Shown: positions 30,359-38,834 of the stretch, in pieces
Position numbering within the stretch: the first letter of the stretch is position 1
Layout: each line of letters opens with the position of its first letter
Assembly (NCBI RefSeq): GCF_019972295.1
Contig: NZ_BLJA01000001.1
Coordinates: forward strand, 1,760,117 to 1,824,116
DNA: 64,000 nt
Origin: Geobacter sp. AOG2
Lineage (GTDB): Bacteria > Desulfobacterota > Desulfuromonadia > Geobacterales > Pseudopelobacteraceae
Reading direction: 5' to 3'
The notes under the pieces: model-generated
What the model saw: only the letters and a program-made list of their open reading frames with translations
Database searches by the model: none
What the model was told of the DNA's origin: nothing
Made by a program: the position numbers and the translations under genes

Positions 30359-30728
30359 TGAACTGGCTATCAGGGAATACGATCTCGACGGAGGTATAAC
30401 AGTAAAGCTCCGGGATGTAACCCGCCACTATTTTGGCGGTTATTACCATGTGCGCATCGAGGTGGGTGCTGATGTACCACTCTCGGCCCCTGCTTTCGCC
30501 GATCCTGAAGAGTACCGGGCCGCGCTCCGGCTTCTGGGAGAGCAGATTCGTTTTCACCGGGTTCTGGAAAAGATGGCGGTGCCCGAGGCCGATATCGCGG
30601 CTGCGCGCCAAGGCCTGCTGGATGCCTTCGACACCAATATGCTTCCTTATCTGTCCCGCCCTGATTTTCCCGAACGCTTCATGCACAGCGAATATGCCAG
30701 ATGCCTGAAGTCGTCGTTGCGCCGGTAA
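30351..30728 (+). CDS. unrecognised 125-aa protein
   Basis: ATG 30351 (or GTG 30348) follows AGGGGT and overlaps the creatininase stop by 8 bases. The N-terminal half is beta-rich (LAIREYDLDGGITVKLRDVTRH, YYHVRIEVGADVPL) and the C-terminal half helical (YRAALRLLGEQIRFHRVLEKMAV). It ends in a basic SSLRR. It looks soluble, with no export signal. I recognise no family. The tight overlap with the creatininase-like gene and the rlmD-type gene seven bases downstream imply a shared transcript with queDE. Confidence 0.6.
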   Translation: MNSELAIREYDLDGGITVKLRDVTRHYFGGYYHVRIEVGADVPLSAPAFADPEEYRAALRLLGEQIRFHRVLEKMAVPEADIAAARQGLLDAFDTNMLPYLSRPDFPERFMHSEYARCLKSSLRR

Positions 30729-30734
30729 GGCGGC

Positions 30735-32048
30735 ATGTCGTCACCTGTTGTGATGATCGATAAGCTTGCCTTCGGCGGCAACGGCATTTGCCGTATCGAC
30801 GGCAAGGTCTGTTTTGTCCCCCTGAGCTGCCCCGGCGATCAGGTTCGCCTGGCAGTCACCGCCGAGAAACGTTCTTACCTGACGGCACGGATCATTGAGC
30901 TGATCACACCTTCACCCTTGCGGGTCGTTCCTCCCTGTCCGTTGTTTGGAATATGTGGTGGCTGCAACTGGCAACATATCGCCTATTCGCACCAGTCCAC
31001 GGCGAAACGGGATATCCATGCCGAGACCTTGTGGCGCGGCGGCCGGGTGGAGGGCGAGCGGGTAGGGGAGACAGCAGCCTCGCCCCTGGAATACGGCTAT
31101 CGCAATAGGGTCCAGTTCAAGCTGCACGCCGGAACTGGCGGGCTGAAGATAGGTTTTTTTCGTAACGCTACCCATGTTGTGGAGAATGCCGTTCAGGGGT
31201 GCCCGATCGCCCTGCCGGCCATCAATAGTGCCTTGTCCAGCCTGCGGGTCGCCCTGGCGTCGTTTCCCGAGCCGGCCGCCATCACCCAGATCAACATTGA
31301 GTGCGGTGCGCAGGAAACGGTTGCAACGATCAAATATATCGGAAAAAACTATGATGCGGTTGCCCGTTTTTTTCAGGAGCGCTTTTGCGAACTGCCACCC
31401 CTGAGTGGCATATTTCTGCAGGCAGGCCATAAATCCAACTTACAAAAACTTTGCGGAGATGGTTATCTTGCCTATCCCATGCCTGCCGCTGTTCCCGGCT
31501 CTCCGCCGACCACGCTTGTCTTCCGGCCCGGGGGGTTTTCCCAGGTCAACAGTCCCCAGAACCTGGTCATTTTGGGACTTGTCCGGCGCATGGCGGAGTT
31601 TCGCGGACATGAAGACCTGCTTGACCTCTACTGCGGCAATGGTAATTTTTCGTTGCCTTTGGCGAAGAGCGTAGCCAGCGTGACCGGGCTGGAGGGCTAT
31701 AGGGATTCCATCGCGGCGGCCCAGGATAATTGCCGTCTAAACGGTGTTACCAACGCGGAATATGTCTGTGCAGACGCTGCAGAAGGGGTTGCCCGGCTTG
31801 CCGCCGCCGGTCGTCGATTTTCTACGGTCATCCTCGATCCTCCACGCGCGGGGGCGGCGGAAGCCATACCGGATCTCTCTCGCCTGAACGCGGAGAAGAT
31901 CATCTATATATCTTGCGATTCCAGCACGCTTGCTCGGGATTGCGGACTACTGGCAGGACATGGCTACCGAGTGGCGGAGAGTGTGCCGGTGGACATGTTT
32001 CCCCAGACATTTCATGTGGAGAGCGTTACCCTGCTTCATCGGGGTTGA
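30735..32048 (+). CDS. rlmD: 23S rRNA (uracil-C5)-methyltransferase, RlmD/RumA type
   Basis: The 437-residue TrmA-family enzyme has an N-terminal TRAM-like domain, an iron-sulfur set CPLFGICGGCNWQH near residues 68-77 with a further Cys in NAVQGCPI, the SAM motif LDLYCGNGNFSLPLA, LDPPRAG and the catalytic Cys in IIYISCDSSTLARDC. It methylates C5 of uridine in rRNA. Whether it is RlmD (U1939) or a paralogue cannot be settled. It begins seven bases after the unknown protein and is followed by a TPR gene. Confidence 0.85.
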   Translation: MSSPVVMIDKLAFGGNGICRIDGKVCFVPLSCPGDQVRLAVTAEKRSYLTARIIELITPSPLRVVPPCPLFGICGGCNWQHIAYSHQSTAKRDIHAETLWRGGRVEGERVGETAASPLEYGYRNRVQFKLHAGTGGLKIGFFRNATHVVENAVQGCPIALPAINSALSSLRVALASFPEPAAITQINIECGAQETVATIKYIGKNYDAVARFFQERFCELPPLSGIFLQAGHKSNLQKLCGDGYLAYPMPAAVPGSPPTTLVFRPGGFSQVNSPQNLVILGLVRRMAEFRGHEDLLDLYCGNGNFSLPLAKSVASVTGLEGYRDSIAAAQDNCRLNGVTNAEYVCADAAEGVARLAAAGRRFSTVILDPPRAGAAEAIPDLSRLNAEKIIYISCDSSTLARDCGLLAGHGYRVAESVPVDMFPQTFHVESVTLLHRG

Positions 32049-32062
32049 CCGGAGGCATTGTC

Positions 32063-33085
32063 GTGAATATTCTGAAAAAGCTTTTTTCAAAGAACCCTGC
32101 CGACCTGATGGCTCGTGGCGAACGGCTCCTGGGCGAAGGCCATTTTTACGAGGCGCGCTGCGCCTATGAGGATGCCCGGCAACTCCTTATGGACTCTAGC
32201 GGGAGGGAGGACCTGCTGGCAGCCTGTGAAAAGCAGATTAAAAATGCCAATCGCTCACTGGCCGAATTGAACATCGGTGAAGCGGAATCCGCCTTGGAGA
32301 GAGGATTGCACGATAAAGCTCTCGATCACCTGGAACTGGCAAAATCGCTGACTGACGATGCGGCACTACGGGAAAAGGCGGAAAAGTTGGCAGCGCTCTG
32401 TCGTGACAACAGCGCCGACGTCACGGAAAACGTCCCCACAAGTGGGTGTTCTTCGTGCAGTTCCTGCACCCCTGAAGAACAGGTAACAGATGAATCTAGC
32501 GACGTTACCATGCCGTTAATGGAATACTACGAGCTATTAATTCAACAACTTCCGCGCGAAATGTATGAACGATATTCTGATTTGGGAGAGAAATTTGCAG
32601 ACATGTATGTGGTTGCTAGCGGGAATCGTCATGGCGACGCTTTGAAGCTACTTGAGGAATGGTATAACGGTTCCAGCCACGACATTTACTGTTACGAAAA
32701 GGGCATGATCCTTTTCCGGCTTGGTCAGGCCGATGAGGCAGAAGCGTGTCTTCGCGAGGCGATGGGGGCAAATGACGCCAACTCTTTAGCCCATCTGGGA
32801 CTTGCCCTGATGTTGATCGAGGGGAAGCGACTCCACGAAGCGGGGCAGCAGCTTGAAGCCATGATATCGGCGGGGTTACTGGCGGAACAATCTCGGCTGT
32901 TGCGTGCGGATGTTCATCTGCTTGACGGCGACATCGACCGGGCAATCGATATGTATAGCGGACTTCTGAATACACCAGCGGTCCGCACCGCGGCCGAGAG
33001 ACTCCATGACGTCCTGGTCCAATGCGGCCGCAGCAATGATGCAGCATATATCTTAAAGCGATATCTCGGGGGGTGTGGTCACTGA
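32063..33085 (+). CDS. TPR-repeat protein with CSSCSSC motif
   Basis: The 340-residue protein starts at GTG with GGAGG seven bases upstream; a longer frame runs back into rlmD but has no start signal. It is a soluble helical solenoid with TPR-like repeats at both ends (LMARGERLLGEGHFYEARCAYEDA; YEKGMILFRLGQADEAEACL; LAHLGLALMLIEGKRLHEAG). Near residue 130 it carries GCSSCSSCTPEE in an acidic linker. The Cys pattern could bind metal or form disulfides; if metal, Zn or Fe-S is possible but unproven. It probably acts as a scaffold; the partner is unknown. Confidence 0.7.
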   Translation: MNILKKLFSKNPADLMARGERLLGEGHFYEARCAYEDARQLLMDSSGREDLLAACEKQIKNANRSLAELNIGEAESALERGLHDKALDHLELAKSLTDDAALREKAEKLAALCRDNSADVTENVPTSGCSSCSSCTPEEQVTDESSDVTMPLMEYYELLIQQLPREMYERYSDLGEKFADMYVVASGNRHGDALKLLEEWYNGSSHDIYCYEKGMILFRLGQADEAEACLREAMGANDANSLAHLGLALMLIEGKRLHEAGQQLEAMISAGLLAEQSRLLRADVHLLDGDIDRAIDMYSGLLNTPAVRTAAERLHDVLVQCGRSNDAAYILKRYLGGCGH

Positions 33086-33144
33086 GGTCGCTTACGTTAC
33101 TTACAACGGCCTGAAGCGGCACAAATCCGGAGGTATGAGTAAAC

Positions 33145-33420
33145 ATGAACAAATCGGAGCTTATTGAGCAGTTGGCGATCAAAAAGGATATCTCGAACAA
33201 GCGGGCTGAAGAGATTGTCAATCTCATTTTCAACTCCATGACCGATGCCATGGTGGAAGGCGAACGTATTGAGATTCGCGGCCTTGGCAGCTTTGTCATC
33301 AAGGATTACGGAACCTATACCGGAAGAAATCCCAAGACAGGCGAGCAGATTACGGTCAGCCCCAAGAAGCTTCCCTTCTTCAAGGTCGGCAAGGAATTGA
33401 AGGAACGGGTGCTTGGCTAG
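33145..33420 (+). CDS. HU/IHF-family DNA-binding protein
   Basis: The 91-residue histone-like protein contains NKSELIEQLAIKKDISNKRA, the dimer interface LIFNSMTDAM, IEIRGLGSFVIKDY and the DNA-binding arm region GRNPKTGEQITVSPKKLPFFK. Length and the GRNPKTGE arm fit the HU/IHF-beta subgroup. It follows the TPR gene by 59 bases and ends with two strong terminator-like hairpins in a row. As an abundant nucleoid protein it might be expressed independently of the que operon, but no strong promoter is seen in the gap. Confidence 0.93.
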   Translation: MNKSELIEQLAIKKDISNKRAEEIVNLIFNSMTDAMVEGERIEIRGLGSFVIKDYGTYTGRNPKTGEQITVSPKKLPFFKVGKELKERVLG

Positions 33421-33428
33421 ATACTGAA

Positions 33429-33480
33429 ACCTCCCGGTAACGAGCTTCGCGGCACTTTGCCGGTCAGGTGTGATTTTTTT
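33429..33480 (+). terminator. first terminator-like hairpin after HU gene
   Basis: ACCT-C-CCGG pairs with CCGG-TC-AGGT around a large loop that can fold a small inner stem, and GATTTTTTT follows. The long loop is unusual for a terminator and may be part of a structured 3-prime UTR. Confidence 0.55.
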
Positions 33481-33483
33481 GAA

Positions 33484-33517
33484 GAGCCCTACCCTCTCAT
33501 GGGAGTGGCTTTTTTTG
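33484..33517 (+). terminator. second terminator after HU gene
   Basis: AGCCCTACCC pairs with GGGAGTGGCT (eight of ten pairs) around TCTCAT, followed by seven T residues. It lies only a few bases after the first hairpin, so HU transcripts face two terminators in tandem. Confidence 0.75.
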
Positions 33518-33762
33518 GTTTCTGACTGAATGTTCATGTCATTATGCCTCCTTGTCGAATATCCCCTGCAAGCGACGCCTGAATCCCTTCTGCGACAGCA
33601 GACCCGGCTGCATAACAATTATCTGGGCTTTCTTGGGGAGAACTGTTATAGTTAAGAGAAAGATTTGTAATTATTACCCCCAATTGCGCAGAATTCGCGC
33701 AGTGAATACAACCGCTTTATAGCCGGGAATACAAGCCGTTTCGGCAGGACTTTCCCGGAATT
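33518..33762. other. spacer ahead of the Na/Pi cotransporter gene
   Basis: About 245 AT-rich bases with no gene. I looked for Pho-box-like repeats (CTGTCAT type) because the next gene imports phosphate and saw none convincing. No clear promoter hexamers were found either. Confidence 0.35.
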
Positions 33763-35433
33763 ATGGATTATGGAGCAGTACCGATAATGCCTCTCAGTCT
33801 GATCGAGGGCGCTTTGGGTGGCATCGGCCTTTTTTTGCTCGGAATGCGTCTCATGTCTGACGGCATTCGGACCGTGGCTGATGCTCGCATCAGGGACGTC
33901 TTTACCACCCTTACCTCGAACCGTCTCTATTCCATGCTGTTCGGCATGGCCGCCGCACTGGCGGTCAATTCCGGCAGCGCGGCGGTGATCTTCACCATGG
34001 GCCTGGTCAACGGCGGCGTGCTGAATACCTTTCAGGCGCTGAGCGTTTTAGGAGGGGTGCTCATCGGCGCTTCGCTCCCCCTGCACATTAACGTCATCCC
34101 CTATAGTCTGATTTCGACCCCACTCATTTTTTCCGGCGTCGTGCTCAAATTCTTTGCCCGTAAGCGCCGCTATGCAAACGCCGGCGACCTTATTCTGGGC
34201 ATCGGACTCCTGTTTTTGGGGTTGACCCTCCTGGAGGGAAGCTATCGTCCCTTTGATCACCACCCCTTTTACACTACCTTCAATGAGTTGTTTTTTCACC
34301 AACCGATCCTGGCAACCCTTTTCGGGGCGCTGATATCTTTTCTCGTCCTGTCGGCACATTCTTCGGTCACGGTCGTCGCCTCACTGTCTTCGGGGTACCA
34401 GATCGACCCCATAACCGCCTCGCGCATGGTGTTGGGAGGACTGATCGGGGTAGCGGCAATGGGGGCACTAGCCTCAGTTGGCGGAAACGCCGTAACCCGC
34501 AGGGTCGCCACGACCTACTTGTTTTTTGCCTTTGCGGTTGCCCTGCTACTCGTTCCTCTGGCTTCACTCGTGTTGGAGACGGCCCAGCGTTTGCCGTTTG
34601 CCGAGTGGTCGGGGGCCTGCACCGCCGGTCAGCCGCTCTTCTGCCAGTTGGCATGGGTACACACGATCGCCAGCCTTCTGGTTGCGTGCATTCTGATTGC
34701 CATCAGCGCCCCGTTGGCCCGTATGCTTGGGGGTTCTTTCACAATCACCGGCAATGGGGCGATTGCGTCACAACCCTGCGCCGGCTACCTCGATGAGCGT
34801 ATTCTCAATACCCCGCCGCTTGCCCTGGAACAGGTCCGCAAGGAGATAACCCGTATGATGTCGGTAACGGCATTCATGTACGCGGACATCCACGAGATCC
34901 TTTTCGATTTCGACGCCCGTAGGGCGGATACTATTCGGCAGCATGAACAGGTGCTCGATTCGCTCAACCACGAGATCACCTCCTTCCTTGCCGCCCTGGC
35001 CCGGACAGCGGACAGTCCCGAGATCAGTTATGATATCCCCGGCCTTTTCCAGACGGTCGGCGACCTTGAGCACATTGGTGATCGTTGTGAAAACATCCTG
35101 AAAGGAATCGTGTCCAAAAAAGATGCCGGGGTCATTTTTTCCGAGGACGCGATGGATGATCTGAAGCATCTTGCCCAGGTTGTGACCGGCGCTATCAGTG
35201 ACACCGAACATTTGATACGGCATGGTTGCATTCGGGAGGGATTTGATCTGTTCGCGGCCAAGGCAGAAGCGCGCGGCGCCTTTGAGACGGTACGGCAGAA
35301 CCATTTCGAGAGAATGAGCAATGGCGTCTGTCCGCCTCGGGCAGCCAAGCTGTTTAACGAAATGTCGTCGGACTTTGAGGGGATTGCCGTGTTATGCTGG
35401 AACATCATTACCTCGCAGGGCAGGAAACGTTGA
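33763..35433 (+). CDS. Na+/phosphate cotransporter family protein (NptA/PNaS) with PhoU-like C-terminus
   Basis: The 556-residue protein has two internal Na/Pi-cotransporter repeats with the QSSS-like signature replaced by NSGSAAVIFTMGLVNGG in the first half and SAHSSVTVVASLSSG in the second, about nine transmembrane segments up to about residue 325, then a cytoplasmic PhoU-like helical domain (340-550: ITRMMSVTAFMYADIHEILFDFD, DLEHIGDRCENIL). It may import phosphate or regulate its flux. The stop and the next start share one base (TGATG), so it is coupled to the Ppx/GppA gene. ATG 33787 is a possible alternative start. Confidence 0.85.
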   Translation: MDYGAVPIMPLSLIEGALGGIGLFLLGMRLMSDGIRTVADARIRDVFTTLTSNRLYSMLFGMAAALAVNSGSAAVIFTMGLVNGGVLNTFQALSVLGGVLIGASLPLHINVIPYSLISTPLIFSGVVLKFFARKRRYANAGDLILGIGLLFLGLTLLEGSYRPFDHHPFYTTFNELFFHQPILATLFGALISFLVLSAHSSVTVVASLSSGYQIDPITASRMVLGGLIGVAAMGALASVGGNAVTRRVATTYLFFAFAVALLLVPLASLVLETAQRLPFAEWSGACTAGQPLFCQLAWVHTIASLLVACILIAISAPLARMLGGSFTITGNGAIASQPCAGYLDERILNTPPLALEQVRKEITRMMSVTAFMYADIHEILFDFDARRADTIRQHEQVLDSLNHEITSFLAALARTADSPEISYDIPGLFQTVGDLEHIGDRCENILKGIVSKKDAGVIFSEDAMDDLKHLAQVVTGAISDTEHLIRHGCIREGFDLFAAKAEARGAFETVRQNHFERMSNGVCPPRAAKLFNEMSSDFEGIAVLCWNIITSQGRKR

Positions 35434-36353
35434 TGAATTCCAGGGTTGCCGCCATCGATTTTGGAACTAATACCGCCCGTTTGCTCGTGGCCGAACTTCG
35501 GGAAAACGGCTTTGAACATGTCCATCTTGAACGGGAGATCGTTCGTATGGGCGGCGGTTTCAGTCGCGAAGAAGGGCTCTCCGGTGACGCCCAGCGACGC
35601 GGCTTGGACTGCCTGCAGCGTTTTGCCGGCATCATCAGCTCGCTGAATGTCTCCCAGGTCCGCGCCGTTGCAACCAGTGCCGTGCGGGATGCCGCCAACG
35701 GACCCGCGTTCGTGGAGTCGGTCCTTCGTACTACCGGTATCGAACTCGCGGTCATCGACGGCATACGGGAGGGGGAATTAACCTTGGCCGGCGTTCTGGC
35801 GGGACTTGATCGCCAAGACAAGGAACTCTTTGTTTTTGATGTCGGCGGCGGCAGTACCGAATATACGCTTGCGCGGGACGGTCGTGCCCAGTTCGTCCGC
35901 AGTCTGCCGTTGGGTGTGGTCAGGCTGACCGAAGGCAAGGTGACGCCTGAAGCTGTTTCGGAAAAGATCGGCAGGGAGCTGGAACTGCTTCTGTTGGAAA
36001 TGGCCACATCCCATAGTAAGCCGACGCCCGACGCGACGTTGGTCGGCACCGCCGGTACCGCAACCACCCTGGCGGCCATTGCCATGGAGATGAAGGACTA
36101 CGACTACCGCAAAGTCAACAACGCAACCATCTCCCGACAACAGATAGAAGCTATTTACGAACGGATGCTGCCCATGTCCCCCGAGGAACGGCTGACGGTC
36201 CCCGGCCTGGAAAGGGGGAGGGAGGATCTGATTATTGCCGGTATTCTCATCACCCTGCATACGATGGAGAGGTTCGGGTTCGATAGCCTGAAGGTCAGCG
36301 ACTACGGGCTCTTGGAGGGGTTAATTGTCTCCGGGGCCGTTGCCGGCTCATGA
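35433..36353 (+). CDS. Ppx/GppA-family phosphatase (exopolyphosphatase or guanosine pentaphosphatase)
   Basis: The 306-residue protein covers the two ASKHA halves of the family: AAIDFGTNTARLLVAE at the start, VATSAVRDAANG, the phosphate-loop LFVFDVGGGSTEYT and LVGTAGTATTLAAIAME. It is the short form, without the HD domain of E. coli Ppx. It hydrolyses polyphosphate or pppGpp; which one is not readable. Coupling to the Na/Pi cotransporter points to phosphate or polyphosphate turnover. Confidence 0.85.
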   Translation: MNSRVAAIDFGTNTARLLVAELRENGFEHVHLEREIVRMGGGFSREEGLSGDAQRRGLDCLQRFAGIISSLNVSQVRAVATSAVRDAANGPAFVESVLRTTGIELAVIDGIREGELTLAGVLAGLDRQDKELFVFDVGGGSTEYTLARDGRAQFVRSLPLGVVRLTEGKVTPEAVSEKIGRELELLLLEMATSHSKPTPDATLVGTAGTATTLAAIAMEMKDYDYRKVNNATISRQQIEAIYERMLPMSPEERLTVPGLERGREDLIIAGILITLHTMERFGFDSLKVSDYGLLEGLIVSGAVAGS

Positions 36354-36375
36354 GCTGATCTCCATTATCTTTCCC

Positions 36376-36431
36376 TTGCAATTGCCACTGATTGCAAACA
36401 AATTGCATTCCCACCCCTCTTTTAGTATAGT
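36376..36431 (+). promoter_or_regulatory. promoter and TTGCA repeats upstream of iorA
   Basis: TTGCAT (36403-36408), a 17-base spacer and TATAGT (36426-36431) form a good sigma-70 promoter about 50 bases from the iorA start. Three copies of TTGCA start at 36376, 36392 and 36403, the first within the palindrome GCAATTGC (36378-36385), so an activator or Lrp-type regulator could bind upstream. Confidence 0.55.
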
Positions 36432-36480
36432 TCACAATCCTATGTGGCTTCACACAAACTGACTACTCAAGGAAACACAG

Positions 36481-38244
36481 ATGAACAAGGAAATCTTGTC
36501 CGGCAATGAGGCTATCGCCCGCGGTGCCTACGAGGCAGGTTGTCGCGTGGCCAGTGCCTATCCGGGTACCCCCTCCACCGAGATTCTGGAAAACACCGTT
36601 AACTACAAGGAGATCGACTCGGCCTGGGCTCCCAATGAAAAAGTGGCCTTGGAGGTCGCCATTGGAGCCTCCTTCGGCGGCGGTCGCGCTCTCTGCACCA
36701 TGAAGCACGTCGGTGTCAACGTGGCGGCTGACCCGCTCTTCACCCTCTCTTATACCGGTGTTAACGGCGGTCTTGTTCTGGTTACGGCCGATGACCCGGA
36801 GATGCATTCTTCCCAGAACGAACAGGACAACCGCAACTATGCCAAGTTCGCCAAAGTGCCGATGCTGGAGCCTGCCGATTCCCAGGAGTGTAAGGAATTC
36901 ACCCGACTGGCCTTCGAACTCTCCGAACAGTATGATACTCCGGTCATGCTGCGCACCACCACTCGCATCTCCCATAGCAAGTCCATTGTCACACTGGCCG
37001 AGCGGGTAAGTGGCCTGGCCCAACCCAAGCTGGTTAAAAATGCCGCCAAGCTGGTGATGCTGCCGGGTAACGCCCGTGTCCGCCACCCTTTCGTGGAGGA
37101 CCGCATCAAAAAACTTTCCGAGGCGGGCGCCACTATGGCCATCAACCGCCGGGAACTTCGAGACACCTCCATTGGCATCATTACCTCCGGCGTCTGCTAT
37201 CAGTATGTGCGCGAGGCCTTGCCGGACGCATCGACCCTCAAGTTGGGCATGGTACACCCCTTGCCCCATTCATTGATCCGCGAATTTGCCGCTCAGGTTG
37301 ACAATCTCTACGTGGTGGAGGAGTTGGACCCCTTTATCGAAGAGCAAGTCAAATCCATGGGGATTGCCGTGACCGGTAAAGAGTTGATTCCATTGTGCGG
37401 CGAGCTGACACCGGGTCGTATCCGTTCCGCCTTCGGGCTCCAGCAACCCCAGTCAGTCTCCGAGGAGAAGCTCCCTGGCCGCCCTCCCAATATGTGTCCC
37501 GGCTGTCCACACCGCGGCGTGTTCTTTGCCCTCAACCAGCTTAAAGCCTACGTTACCGGCGATATCGGCTGTTACACGCTGGGGTTCATGCCGCCGCTTT
37601 CGGCCATGGATACCTGCGTCTGCATGGGGGCCTCCATCGGCATGGCCACCGGCGTAAGCAAGGTTGTGTCTGCGGAGGAAAGGAAACGGGTAGTGGCCGT
37701 GATCGGGGATTCCACCTTCCTGCATACCGGTATCAACGGCTTGATGGACATGGTCTATAATAATTCGCCTTCAACCGTGGTAATCCTGGATAACCGCATT
37801 ACCGCCATGACCGGTCGCCAGGACAACCCTGCTTCCGGCTTCACTCTGATGGACGACCCGTCGCACAGCATAGATTTTCCCCTGCTCTGCAAATCGCTGG
37901 GGGTTAAGCATATCCGGGTGATCAATCCCTTTGACCTGGAGCAGACCAAAAGTGTGCTCCAGGAAGAGATGGAGCGCTCCGAAACCTCGGTGATCATCAC
38001 CGACAAGCCGTGCGTACTGGTCAAGCGGGAGGGGGTCTTTCAAAAGGGGCCTGCCTACACGGTGGAAGTTGAAAGATGCACCGGCTGTCGCGCCTGCCTC
38101 AAGATCGGTTGCCCGGCCATCGAATGGCGGCCGTCTGGGGACGGCAGCAAAAAGGGCACGGCCTTTATCGACCCGCTGCTCTGCACCGGCTGCGATGTCT
38201 GCCGGCAGCTGTGCAAGTTCGATGCGATCGGGAGGGCCAAATGA
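36481..38244 (+). CDS. iorA: indolepyruvate:ferredoxin oxidoreductase, alpha subunit
   Basis: Oxidises arylpyruvates to arylacetyl-CoA, CO2 and reduced ferredoxin in aromatic amino acid catabolism. The 587-residue chain starts SGNEAIARGAYEAGCRVASAYPGTPSTE, has the thiamine diphosphate region GDIGCYTLGFMPP and VAVIGDSTFLHTGINGLMDMVYN near 345-430, and ends with two [4Fe-4S] sets, CTGCRACLKIGCPAI and CTGCDVCRQLCKFDAI. It overlaps iorB by ATGA. A good promoter precedes it. Confidence 0.95.
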   Translation: MNKEILSGNEAIARGAYEAGCRVASAYPGTPSTEILENTVNYKEIDSAWAPNEKVALEVAIGASFGGGRALCTMKHVGVNVAADPLFTLSYTGVNGGLVLVTADDPEMHSSQNEQDNRNYAKFAKVPMLEPADSQECKEFTRLAFELSEQYDTPVMLRTTTRISHSKSIVTLAERVSGLAQPKLVKNAAKLVMLPGNARVRHPFVEDRIKKLSEAGATMAINRRELRDTSIGIITSGVCYQYVREALPDASTLKLGMVHPLPHSLIREFAAQVDNLYVVEELDPFIEEQVKSMGIAVTGKELIPLCGELTPGRIRSAFGLQQPQSVSEEKLPGRPPNMCPGCPHRGVFFALNQLKAYVTGDIGCYTLGFMPPLSAMDTCVCMGASIGMATGVSKVVSAEERKRVVAVIGDSTFLHTGINGLMDMVYNNSPSTVVILDNRITAMTGRQDNPASGFTLMDDPSHSIDFPLLCKSLGVKHIRVINPFDLEQTKSVLQEEMERSETSVIITDKPCVLVKREGVFQKGPAYTVEVERCTGCRACLKIGCPAIEWRPSGDGSKKGTAFIDPLLCTGCDVCRQLCKFDAIGRAK

Positions 38245-38834
38245 ATAAGCGAATAACCAACATCCTGCTGGTCGGCGTAGGCGGGCAGGGTATTCTTCTG
38301 GCTGCGGAAATCCTTTCCGAGACCATGTTGCTGGCCGGTTTCGACGTCAAAAAAAGCGAGATCCACGGTATGTCCCAGCGTGGAGGCAGTGTGGTCTCCC
38401 ATGTACGCTACGGTGCGGAGGTTTTTTCTCCCATTGTGCCGGAAGGCGAGGGAGATATCCTCTTCGGTTTCGAACTTATGGAAACCTATCGTTCCCTGTC
38501 CCTGCTCAAACCGGGAGGGGCTGTAGTTACAAATGACCTGCGTATCGCGCCGCCATCGGTTCTGATGGGGCAGGAACCCTATCCAGAGGGGTTGACGGAT
38601 CGAATCAGGGCGCGTTTTCCCGACCTGTTGTTGTTGGACGGCCAGAAGCTGGCCAGCGAGGCGGGTAATGTCCGGGCCGCCAATACGGTACTTTTGGGAG
38701 CAGTGTCCCGGCGACTGGATATCGACGAGCATTACTGGTTGCAAGCTATAGAAAAGATGGTGCCGAAAAAGGCGCTGGAGGTGAACAAAAAGGCTTTCCT
38801 TCTGGGCCGGGCATCTGATTGGAGCAAGCCATGA
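38241..38834 (+). CDS. iorB: indolepyruvate:ferredoxin oxidoreductase, beta subunit
   Basis: The 197-residue gamma-type subunit contains ITNILLVGVGGQGILLAAEIL and KKSEIHGMSQRGGSVVSHVRYG, both family marks. It partners IorA in a two-subunit enzyme. ATG 38241 overlaps the iorA stop by four bases and the next gene again overlaps by ATGA, so iorA, iorB and the carbonic anhydrase gene are translated in series. Confidence 0.94.
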   Translation: MNKRITNILLVGVGGQGILLAAEILSETMLLAGFDVKKSEIHGMSQRGGSVVSHVRYGAEVFSPIVPEGEGDILFGFELMETYRSLSLLKPGGAVVTNDLRIAPPSVLMGQEPYPEGLTDRIRARFPDLLLLDGQKLASEAGNVRAANTVLLGAVSRRLDIDEHYWLQAIEKMVPKKALEVNKKAFLLGRASDWSKP

